Positions 21,578 to 32,600 of a stretch of 64,000 bases of DNA are shown here, piece after piece. Each line of letters opens with the position of its first letter. Positions within the stretch are counted from its first letter, which is position 1. Source of the DNA: Odontocerum albicorne (Eukaryota; Arthropoda; Insecta; Trichoptera; Odontoceridae); the NCBI GenBank assembly GCA_949825065.1, contig OX463854.1:14793112-14857111 (forward strand), read 5' to 3'. The notes beneath the pieces are model-generated. The model was given only the letters and a program-made list of their open reading frames with translations. It was not told the DNA's origin and ran no database searches. A program made the position numbers and the translations under genes.

Positions 21578-22506
21578 TGAGGCGTATCCGGAAAGTAAGT
21601 GTACTGAGGCTCTCACGACCGGATGGATTTTATTTTCGACATGTTGGCTACACTTCCGTGTAGCCTGACCCTTCCCCTACGCAACGAAGTGTCGACGCGA
21701 CAACATGTTTCGTGAAAAATGTCAAACCAATCTCCCGCCAAGTGCGAAATTTTTTAAAAAGGCAAGAGTTTTTGAGGCGCTGCAAACTCCATGGAGATGA
21801 ATTTCTCCGCTCCATCGTTACTGGAGATGAAACTTGGGTTGCACACTACACGCCTGAAACCAAAAGGCAGTCTCAACAGTGGCGTCACACCTCTTCACCC
21901 TCCGCCAAAAAGTTCAAAACCACAATTTCAGCCAAGAAAATCATGGCATCCGTGTTTTGGGACTGTCAAGGCATAATTTTAATTGAATATATGCCTCAAG
22001 GGGAGACCATCAACTCTGCAAGATACTGTGAGACCCTAAAAAAATTGCGGAGGGCGATTCAGAACAAGAGGAGAGGCATGCTGACAAAGGGAGTCTGCCT
22101 GCTGCACGACAATGCAAGACCACACACGGCCAACGCCACGAAGGAACTGCTCGCCTCGTTTAAATGGGATGTCCTGAACCATTCCGCGCATTCCCCTGAC
22201 CTAGCACCTTCAGATTACTATCTCTTCTTTACCTTCCTGAAGCTGCAGATCGGTGGAAAAAGGTTTTCAACCGACGAGGAGGCAAAGGAGGAGGTGGAGA
22301 AGTGGACGGAGGGGTGGGCAGGAAACTACTTCGAGGAAGGCATCAAAAAGTTGATACCCCGCTTCACCACCTGCATTGAGAGGAATGGCGATTATGTCGA
22401 AAAATAGCTTACATATATACTACGGTAACCACGTAATTTTTTTGTTTAAATTTAAAAAATTGTAACCTACAAAAATTCAGTACACTTAGTTTCTGGATAT
22501 GCCTCG
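21578..22506 (+). mobile_element. Short mariner copy 2 (N-terminal deletion derivative)
   Basis: TA-flanked (21576-21577, 22507-22508), with ends TGAGGCGTATCCGGAAAG and CGAGGCATATCCAGAAAC. It shows the same overall deletion as copies 1 and 3. It lies about 2.8 kb downstream of Cdk5. Confidence 0.92.
21719..22407 (+). pseudogene. Mariner transposase, catalytic half only (copy 2)
   Basis: The family start codon (ATGTCAAACCAATCTCCC, 21719) runs into a stop after 12 codons, because the deletion junction here is out of frame. The catalytic frame continues from EFLRRCKLHGD through VTGDETW, LLHDNARPH and SPDLAPSDYYLF to the full family tail CIERNGDYVEK. The third-Asp segment has one extra residue after it (LFFTFLK). 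This copy preserves the C-terminus lost in copies 1 and 3. Confidence 0.82.
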
Positions 22507-23357
22507 TATTTGAAGAATAAAATTTGTTATTTTCTGATAACAGAACAAAAGTTTCTTAATTCCTTTTTTTACTATGTGTGTAATGTATGCAATGACATAT
22601 TTAATAAAAACATGTATTTTGTTATTATGCACTTCCTTAACAATTTTTGAAAGTGCATATTAATTTTTTAATCTTTCATAATATCCTGGTTACTTTTGGG
22701 TTCTATGTCTTTGTCAGTATCATTTCACTGCATGATGGCCTCTGCCACTCTTCCAGCTCATTTTTATTCTGTATCCAGTTTCACTTAGAAATCTTTGTAG
22801 TATTATTCTTTTACCCTTAGTGAAATTTATGGTTCCTACTATTGTGTATGTTAAATCCACCTTGTTTATGTTTATTCTTGCACAATATCCTACCAATCTC
22901 AATTTGATCCAAGCTATCTCAATGACAGCTTGGCGGATATTTGTTAGGGTATCCACATTTCTCTTTTCCTATTGCCTGAAGTAAATAATGCGAAGACAAA
23001 ATATGATATCCTTAAAAAGCTTTTGCACGAGAAAATGAAGTACAGGAAGATGACATATAGTTGGAAAATCTCCAGGTGGGAAACTTGTTGGAGTGGTTTC
23101 ATGGTAGGACTATATATTTGGTCAGAACTGTTCCCATGAAAAAACCAGGATAATTAATTGCCAACCTTCGAAAAGAAGAGAAATTGTGAATAAGTCAGGC
23201 CAATGCAGTTCTATGTTGAACTTCTGATTTACTTATCAATTCTTATGACATAATTTTGGTAGATATATGTTAACTGTCGGCATCATCCATTGGTTGAGTT
23301 CATCGACCCAAATTTGTTTAGTTTTATTTAAGTCAAGGTTCTCAAGAAAAGTAAAAT

Positions 23358-23446
23358 TAAATTAACACATTCACTGCCGACCTAATAGTAATGAAGACCC
23401 TCATAGCCAAAAATGATGTTTTAGGTATTAATGCCTGTAGTGGTAT

Positions 23447-23539
<93 letters not shown>

Positions 23540-24048
23540 AAAAATACCTATTTACAAAAAAAAGAAAATAGTCCATGTGTAATGAATTTTATTGGCAATA
23601 GCAGACTAATGCATTTTTTTCAGTAAAAAAATTAAAGATAGAAAAAATATGTAAAATCTATTAGAAACAATGCAAGTTTGTATCTTTAAAAATTACATCA
23701 CAAGCTATAGTCATACTTCCCAATGGGGTCACATTGGGACTATACTGGCTCATACAAGTTACTATAGCTCACCACACTATCATGTGTGTGGCTCCTAGAG
23801 TACACTTTACATCAATGTTACTCAAATGGTGGTCAGTAGACCGGTGCCGGCCTGTGGTCCGGCAGTAGCTGATTCGTGGACTGGCGGTAGCCGTAGATTT
23901 GTATAGCAGCACCTTTTTAATACCCGGTATCTCGAAAAAATTCAGTCGGTCCCTAGGCGACACTGAAAGATATATACTGGTCAGTTCTATGAGAAAATTT
24001 AAGGCAGCACCTTAAACATGATGTTGCATGGTTGGCAGTGGACGTGTT
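23358..24048. mobile_element. TTAA-type element, CACRTTCACTGCC ends, with TA microsatellite
   Basis: Left end TTAACACATTCACTGCC and right end GGCAGTGGACGTGTTGA (TTAA decayed to TTGA) resemble the MITEs at 5654 and 8930. The pairing of the two ends, 690 bp apart, is inferred. Confidence 0.5.
23453..23534. repeat. (TA)n microsatellite, about 41 units
   Basis: Uninterrupted TA dinucleotides of about 82 bases. Confidence 0.97.
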
Positions 24049-24879
24049 GATCGAGTATAAAGTAATACTCTTATCTACAACTACTTATAACATTTGAGTT
24101 GTATTTTTATTGTATCTATGTCAAAATTTTATCTTCACATTTTACTCCTGCATTTGGAAAAATTTTAAATGTCTCATTAAGGCTTTTGTCAAAAGTACCA
24201 TTCTCTCATGTATTTTAGGATATCCGCAAGTATCTGTCAATTATTCTACAAATTCATTTTGCATCTATTACAGTTCACATTTTCACAGAGTAAAAATTTG
24301 ATAGTAGTCTTTGAAAGTCCTTGAATAATTTTTCGACTATATAAGAATTTATAATTTTAAGCATTAACCCTGACTGAAATCGTACTTTTTCATTAGGCTG
24401 ATATGAGTTTCATTTAGCATGTATTCTATTGAGTTTTATCCTTATAAACAACTAATACTCGTATAATATGTGAGAGAAGGCTTGTTGGTGGTTTTTTAGA
24501 TTAGTTATTAAAATTCTCGTGAATTGACATACTCGTATTTTGTTAGTAGGTTCAATACACAGAATGATTTTTATTTTGAAGATATTAGTCAATAAATGTA
24601 TGTTTTATTTGAAAAATGATACCTGTTCCTGAATCAACTTAAATTTATTTTTTACCTGTGAAATTATTATCGGTTTAACATTCTTCAAATTCAAAGAAAA
24701 CGATACAAATGATGTATTTTTTTTATTAATAATATTTCCTTTGCTACATGGTTCTCCTATAATGAAGCATTTATAAGCTATTGGTTACATCTTTACTTAA
24801 AATAAATAGATAAAATTTTAAATCCTTTTAAGTGTGACCCATTTTTACATTTCCAAGTCTAACGGGGAAGAACATGCTA

Positions 24880-26029
24880 TGAGGATGAATTTAAAAATTC
24901 ACAGCCTCAATTCAAAAATGCTTGTCTCACTTTTTCTCAGTATTTAGCCATCTTGTTGATCCTCAAGAATTTTTGAATCAATTTGACGTTGAGTGAAACT
25001 TTGATTTACCACCATTCTGCAGAATAGAAACAATAGTCTAAATAATAGAAACATCCTGGATCGCCAACCCCAAAGCTAACGCAATTTTATCAACCAATAG
25101 TGACATCCTTTGTTTTTTGGGATGCTAAAAGGATTATCATGACAGATCACTTAGCGCAAAAATAAATTGAATAATAAAGAAAAAAAGATCAGGTATGCTC
25201 TTAAAAACAGTATTATTCTACTACCCGTGTTAACACATCAGCACAATCAATGGCTAAAATTCACAAATCTGGTTTTGAATTGCTTCCGTACTCCAAATTC
25301 ACTAGATTTGGACCCTTCTGACATCTACCTATTCTTAACCCTTTATAAGGCAAGTTTTTATTTTTGAGATATTGAGTTTTTTGTTGAATAAATCATCATT
25401 ATGTGTATCAAATCAACTTTATTTCTTCGAAAATGTGTTTTAAAATTTTTTTTTTTTTAAATGAGGCGGTCGCATATGAGACCTGTGCCCATTTCAGGGG
25501 CATGTCAGTGGCTGCAAAAGTGACCAATGAATGTTTAGGTAATAATATCTAAATTTAGGTTGTATTAGGAATTTTTATGAGATATATTTAATGGTGATTT
25601 ACTTATAATACCTATTTACATTTTTGACAAATTGACCGGATGTTTAGATCATTGCTACTGAACATGCAGCTAACTTCACGACAATCCGTCTTAAATAAGA
25701 CCTCTGCCCGTCCACTACATTTGCCAATTTGACATTTGTGTTCCTTAAAAACGTTTCATTAAGAAAATGAATCCTTATAAGTATAACCATAAGGGTGGTC
25801 GCATATGCGACCGATTTCTGCTTATGCCCGTTAAAGGGTTAAACCTGTAAACACTCGAGTGGACACTGATTTTTAACACGTGAGGAGGGTGAATCTGCTT
25901 TTTATGCTTATATTGAGTATCATTTTTTAAAAGTGGTACTGAAAGTTAGGGGAGAATATATATTGAAAAATTAACAAAATAAATTCTTTTCTTTTTTAAT
26001 CAAGCAGCAAATTTTTCAATTCACCCTCG
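24880..26029 (+). mobile_element. Decayed mariner interrupted by a TTAA element
   Basis: Ends TGAGGATGAATTTAAAAATT and, reverse-complemented, CGAGGGTGAATTGAAAAATT, flanked by TA. Without the nested element at 25339-25838 it is about 645 bp. Broken transposase words remain on the plus strand: SDILCFLGC-type (first Trp/Asp region) near 25105, and LNCFRTPNSLDLDPSDIYLF at about 25275-25335, which corresponds to HPPYSPDLAPSDYHLF. Confidence 0.7.
25339..25838. mobile_element. TTAA-flanked MITE nested in mariner remnant
   Basis: TTAA at 25335-25338 and 25839-25842; ends CCCTTTATAAGG and CCCGTTAAAGGG. Subterminal GTCGCATATGAGACC on the left faces GTCGCATATGCGACC on the right. Confidence 0.65.
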
Positions 26030-26639
26030 TATCTATATGCTGTGTAATTCAATCGATTCACACAATTATTTAAACGAGGTTTGCTAAATTGGTTGTTGAA
26101 ATTGTCAATTGCTATCAAATGGTATGAATGTGCTACGTAATGCGTAATGTAACAAGCTCCTTAAGATTTTAAAATATATGTAACAATACTGTTTCAAAAT
26201 ATGACATACATGCTGCGCAAAGGACATAATTATATGTATGAACTTAAATTTTAGATTTTTTGACCCTGATCTGTAATTTTTTTTCCTTAAGTCCACCATT
26301 TTTAAGGGGATTAGTTATTAAAATTTTCATAGATACAACACTATCAATTTAAAAATCTATTGTACTTGAAAATTTCTTCCTTAACAATCCTAATACTCTC
26401 ACCATGGAAGACTTGAACACGTCTTTTGAGAATGACTAAAGATCAAAAAATGTATAACCTTGAATCATCTCATATTCTCTCACTCACTTGACAAAGAAGT
26501 CTAGCAGTTGCATAGATCTTATTACATTCTCACCAACATAAATCACAAATTATGGTCAATATACCGCATCGGGTTTTTCTCACCACAATCTCACATTTGC
26601 AAGTTTTATAACATCTATTTCTAAATATTCCAGGGATAC

Positions 26640-27712
26640 AGTTCGAAGTATCAGGAATATCGAAAAAGAAAGATTAATTTCTGATGCCAACAAAACTGAT
26701 TGGAGTCAAATATATGAAATCAACTGTGTAAACGAAACGATCGACTCTTTAGTTGCTTGTCGAGGAATCTTCTGGATTCTCATGTCCCATACAAATAGAT
26801 TAAAATCAAGTGCTCCCCAGCCCCATGGATTAATTCTTAAATCATCAAATTGATGGTTGTTAGACAAAGCCGAGTCCGAGTTTAGGACTCATCCTTGCAA
26901 CTGGTATTGGGAATCTTACTGCACCTTAAGAAATAAATGCAACCAAAAATGTCGGAATCACTCCGTGTTAACACATCATCAAATCCTTGGAAAGTGTTTC
27001 AAACAATGGAACTCGAGGATCAAATGCAACAGCACCAATGATGATTTCTGGCACAGTAAAAAACCAACAATTGGCAGCAGCCAAACTCACCAATTTTTCC
27101 CCTGCTGTATACAAAAAGTAATCTATAGGAAAACATAATACTGATCAAGAGTTCATTATCATCAAACAGCTTATTTTACCTGACTCATATTATCAATTCT
27201 ATGGCGTTTTGGTAAAGAGGTACAAGTCATTAATTATTTGTCAGTATGAAGTTTCGCAACACTTGTATTCCTGAAATACAGACCTCAGGTAAATTTTAAA
27301 GGTAAACTTTGAATACATTAATTATTTATCTATTCAAAGTTTACCTTTAAAATTTACCTGAGGTCTGTATTTCAGGAATACAAGTGTTGCAAAATAACTG
27401 ACAAATAAGTAATTGATGACTTGTACCTCTTTACCAAAACGTCATAGAATTGTGCACTTGAGGCATTTTTCTCTATTTATAGAAATAGCTGTGTGATTCT
27501 GTATTCCCAATGTGTTAAGAATCTGGAAATCCTTGTTGATGAATTTTTTAATTGACACAATCATATCTCCGAAAGTATCCATTATCTCAAAAGATTACAT
27601 ATTTTTCTCCCTATCCACAGTAGAATCTTGCTAGCTCAAAATCTCACATTGCCCTTAATTGACTACGGGAATGTTTGTTATTTCGATACTAGTGAAGATA
27701 AAGACGAAAAAA
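26640..27712 (+). pseudogene. LINE reverse transcriptase remnant
   Basis: Plus-strand pieces, frameshifted, show the endonuclease-RT linker (EKERLISDANKTDWSQIYEI, then APQPHGL where relatives read APWL, then YCTLRNKCNQKCRN). After the foldback at 27195-27452 come VKNLGILVDEF, LKRLHIFLP and LTLPLIDYGNVCYF, the same region as LDYANVCYL in the 7950-8800 LINE. A SINE abuts its right end. Confidence 0.75.
27195..27452. repeat. 258-bp foldback within a LINE remnant
   Basis: Arms of about 121 bases (27195-27315 and 27332-27452) mirror each other, for example TTACCTGAGGTCTGTATTTC against GAAATACAGACCTCAGGTAA, around a short AT-rich centre. Confidence 0.9.
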
Positions 27713-27728
27713 AAAAAAGATAAAAAAA

Positions 27729-27910
27729 GACGACCTCTGTGGCCTGGTGGTAAGACACATGTCTGCCGATCCGGAGGTTGCGGGTTCGATCCCCGCTGGA
27801 ATCCAGATTTTTTTAAATGGAATTTCAGTCTGGTTTTCACTTAGGGTCCATTAAAACATCTTTCTGGTTGATTGGAAGAGATTGCCATATGGCAATAAAC
27901 TCGTCAGGTG
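27729..27910 (+). repeat. tRNA-derived SINE
   Basis: GACGACCTCTGTGGCCTGGT at the start and GTTCGATCCCCGC B box; truncated just after AAACTCGTCAGG. Confidence 0.88.
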
Positions 27911-27926
27911 AAATAAAAAAAAAAAT

Positions 27927-28190
27927 AGACTGTTCGACTACTGAATAATATCTATAAAATAATGGTGTTAAAAAATATGTTCTTATTTAAAATTATTAAT
28001 AAATAGTAAAAGTAGATATAATTCATAATCATATAACCTTACAAACCTAATCAGTACCATTATTAGCTTACTCCGGGCTCACTTGTTTTTTAATCCATCT
28101 AAAGAATTCGGAATAAAATGGCGATGGGTGTTTCGTGCATCCAGGTAAAGTTTATATAAATGCCTCTGGGTGTTTTCAGCACTGAACATG
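27927..28190. repeat. TTAA-type element, copy paired with 45000-45273
   Basis: Shares order and sequence with 45000-45273, including GACTGTT near the left, CATTATTAGCTTACTCCGGG (TATCATTAGGCCACCCTGGG in the other copy), ACTTGTTTTTTAATCCATC and the end CAGCACTGAACATG followed by TTAA. The left end abuts a SINE. Confidence 0.6.
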
Positions 28191-28199
28191 TTAAACTGA

Positions 28200-29640
28200 T
28201 GATATGCTTTATTACACAGTTGCTAATTGCACACCATATATTTTATCTTTAAGATAATTTTTTTTTTCTTCTGCTGTATCAATATTGGAGTGCAGACAGC
28301 TGGCAAAAATGACTGAATTTTCTTCAGTGTATATGTTATTTATCACAACACCGTTGACTATCAACCCCAAATCTGCTTAAACTCTATATTTTGCACTTAA
28401 ATAAATATTCAGTAGTATGTAAAAATAATATTTGCAAAATGATAAATTTTATGTTTTGAAAAAAAAAAATCAATGAGCTAAATCTACACAAGGGATTAAA
28501 ACTAAAATTTTACGCACGTATATCAATTAATAAAAAAATACTTGAAGCTCTGTCTAAGTTACCTTACCATTGATTTAAATGATTTAAATCAATGGTAAGA
28601 TAACTTCGATAGCATATAATCAGATTTTTGTTAAAACATTAATCAGTTTATTTGTCCATTTTGTCAAATATTCACACGGTTATGCCCTGAATGTATCGAC
28701 ATTAAGTATTATGACCTGAATGTATCGGCCTGTTTATTGAGGATATATAACAATATGACATTTTCCCATTCTGATCAAATAAGTGTCACATTGTTTTTCC
28801 ACTTTTTTCGCAGAGATTTTACAGGATTTATTAGTATGTGTGAGTTATTAGTCATATATAGCTATACAAGAGGAGTGGCGGGTAATAGAAATAAAACAAT
28901 ACTAAGACATCGAAGTGGGCTTTTATTTATTGATCTGCATTTAGAAACAGATGTACAATGTGTTTTGTTCTATTAGTTATGGCCCTGGAGCAGACTTGAC
29001 ATCAACAAGAATAGCATATAAACTTTGTTTCCTATTTAAATATGATACGATGTTCAGAAAACTTTTTCATTCCAGAATATTCAAACTTTCATAGTCACAA
29101 AAATCTTACATGTCTATATTAGTTTTGTGCAAATAAAATCCTATATATTATTGATACAGTTCAAAGAATGTAAGCATACTGACAAATTACAAAATTCAAC
29201 ACGTCAATTACTTCGACGTCAAGAACAAATATTTCTTTATTTAAATAACTTGACTAATACGTAATATGTAAAAAGCGTCATTTTAAATGTTTTAATTTTT
29301 ACTCAATGGATGACAAATATATAGGCAGATTTGAACTTCCTTAATTACCTACATATTAATTTTCACCAAAAATTGTCCACTTTGGACTACATAAAGTTCC
29401 CTCTGCTGATCATATGGACTCTCGCCAACTCGTTTCAGTCGGTCTGAGTGCATTTACTATCGATGCAACATATTCAGCCCTGCACTTCCCTCGACAATCA
29501 AGGCAAGCGAGCTTACTGCGACATCCGACACTTGAGCTTCCCGAGGCGTGCAGCCAAACAGTGATGGGTAAAGGTATTACTAGCAGATGCATTTGCCCAC
29601 TTTCTCATGTGTCATATCTTGCGGAGACCATTCAATAAAT
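28200..29640. other. Intergenic, no gene seen
   Basis: Includes the palindrome at 28556-28606. A GC-richer patch at 29410-29600 is open on both strands but resembles nothing I recognise. Confidence 0.4.
28556..28606. repeat. 51-bp near-perfect palindrome
   Basis: AAGTTACCTTACCATTGATT mirrors AATCAATGGTAAGATAACTT with essentially no loop; two mismatched positions. Confidence 0.9.
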
Positions 29641-32600
29641 TGTGGATGCATGAATTTTATACTTTTACACACAACATAAGATGGCTTTTGTGCCTTAGTA
29701 AAATAATTTGATATTCTATTTGTATGACAGTAGTGGTTTTGATTTAATTTATATTTGATGAGAAATAAAGAAAATCTGTCTCTGAATGCGTCAGTGATTC
29801 TATTGTCTCATGGGTTGGTTCATGAAGTGCAAAATATTGAATCGAATGCAATATAAACAGAAACTATTAGCTAAATATGCCTAAGATCCCAAATACACAC
29901 ACATGTGACTCGCAGTTAAATATCATCCCGAATATTAATTACGTACTCAGATAGTTTCTAAATTATGAACCACAAAGTTTATGAAACTGTTTTTCTTTAA
30001 TATTAAACACCGATTCAGCACTTTTTTTATTTACAAAAATACAAAAGGCTATTGCAGCCTCTAGACTGTCACACGAGAGTTGAAATTCTGCTCATTTTAC
30101 AGTATATAAAGTCTAAGGTTGTGTCTTTATACTCGTTCTCCTAACCCGGCCAAGTTGGAATGGCAAACCTTCCTCCGCATCCACTTACTGAGCGTATTAG
30201 ACTAGCCGGCACGGCACGCGGGCCTAGTTCTATCCTTTAGTAACCAACATCAGAAGTAGGAAAGTCAAAACTAATACAATGCCTTATAACCTGGTTTAGA
30301 ATACGTACACAAAACGTTAAACATTATTATTGAACATAGTTAATAATTGCCAAACTTAATTAGTAAAATAGCTTCAGAAAGTTTTATATAAGTTGGTTCT
30401 GTATTTTTCCACGAATATACATAATAACTATGAAATTTATCTTTTTTACATGTCCCACTATGCTAGTTCAATAAATGTACACAAGTTGATGATTCTACTA
30501 TTCATTTGTGATTTAGATTAGCTTTTATGATTATTATTAGTACAATACTCTGCCTACCTCTTCACTCGTACTCGCCACTCTTCCCGTTCCCCTCCATTAA
30601 CAACTGTTGAGAAGAACAAAATGCCCATTTAACTCTAGATGCCTACACTTACACCCAGAATACATTTATTAGAATATCTTTAGTTTATTTACCCTCCAAA
30701 GATCTCTTTAAGATATCAACCAAAAATATTGCAAATATGAGAAGAGGGATACATCAGAGGAGTAGTTTGCTTTTTAATTATGGAATTTATCCATTTAAAA
30801 TGATGAGCAAATATATTTTTATTTACAAACAAATGTTATCTTTTATTTATCTTTACCAATTATTGTTTACGCATAATAAAGAGATGAAAGAAACATTACT
30901 TAGAAATTGACAAAAGAAAAAAAGGGGTTTCCTGAAGTCTACCTTCCATTCTTATAAAATTCCATCAATTTGAAATATTTTTAAACTAATTAATATATGG
31001 AAATATTGTTCGCAATAATAAGTTGAATCGTGGCCTTTATTTTTTTTTATTCATTATCTTTTAATCTAATTTGAAAACCTGATATTTACTTACGATCAAT
31101 TTATTTAAAATGATTATTTGAACTTTTAAGTAATGATTCGAGTTATAATAAAAAAAAACTCATGTATCCACATTGTTAAATACAAAAATGTGTTTGAACA
31201 ATTGTATTGTTTTGAATTAACTCCATTAAGTTGTATTAAATTTCATTAGTAAGAATAACTATTAATTTGATTCTAATTCCAAACATTTAAGTAAATTCTC
31301 TTCTCCGTGATGATTATTTATCCAAAAAGCATATAGATTATGTCCCAACATTGTAACGAATAAAAAATGCATCCACAAAATAATGCCTATTTTAATAACT
31401 CTGTTCCAATAATGAAATCTAATTCATATTTTGGAATAGTATTATATAACTTTCTGAGCAGATCATTTTAATAATGTAAGTAAAGTACTGACTTATACAA
31501 AATTAAACTGAGATGAAAACTAAGTGAATACAAAATGTAACTAAGAAAAGAGGAAACTTATTCTGTGGATATAAATATTATTTTTAATCTGAATTTTGTT
31601 AAATTAACTAAAAGTAAGTTTGATGCTGAAGGATTTGTAAATATATTATCAAAATTATACAAAAAGTACAAAAATATAATTTTAATAGAAAGAAAAATCA
31701 TAACTACAAAATGGTAAAAAGAATAAATACAAAAATAGAAAAAGAAATATGCAACAAATAACATCATTAATTAAGACATAAAATGTGTAATATGTGCTGA
31801 GGTTTGTGCTTATAGTTAATATTTGTTCAAATTAATCTTCCATTCAAAAAATGTAACCATTTTAATTACCCGATAAATATTTTTACAGATAATGAAAAAT
31901 AAAAACTGTTTAATTACAATGCCTAAATATTGGATTGTTCTCACTCAGCCATTCAGATCTCATATCCAAGTTCAGAAACAACAGACATATCAAAAGAATG
32001 ACTACAAGGTTAATTGTGTGGAAAATTTAGTTAAAAAAATATTTAAGGTAAAAAAATATTAAAAAAGCCTTTTTCAACTTCCAATTTGATAAAATTTCCT
32101 AAATAATTTCTAGTTATAATAAAAATTAAGAAATGGAATGAAGATGAAAATTATATTAAATAATTATTAAATAATTGTTCATTGACAGTATGATGATCTC
32201 CGTGGCACGGTCTAGTTACTAAGATGTTTCTCTTCGACCTGGGGGTCCAGAATTCCATTTTAAATCAATGGTACCCAAAACAATAAAAAGATCTCAGCAT
32301 TACTTAGTTGGCTGACAAGCTTATTGTATTGTTATCTTTCTATTTGCTGTAGTATTGCCAACATTTAACGATGATAATTTTTCAGTGAATTGATTGTTGC
32401 CTTCCGGCACCACAATATGTCTCGTCCACATCACCAATGTGGATTTGCTGAGGAGTAACAAACAAATTAATGAATTAACAGTACTTTTTGTTTAGCTCTT
32501 AATTAAACGAAAATGCTTTTTTATATTACTTTACTTATTATGTACAATCATAACAATGAAAATGTCACGTTTAACTTATCCCCACTTTGTGTTTAATCAA

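Larger units (their letters stand above)
22508..24879. other. Intergenic, repeat-bearing
   Basis: Holds the TTAA-type element with the TA microsatellite; otherwise AT-rich and without coding signal. Confidence 0.45.

Noticed and set aside
29410..29638. Overlapping frames on both strands (60 and 74 codons)
   Set aside because: Opposed open frames in a GC-richer patch are a composition effect; neither resembles a protein family.
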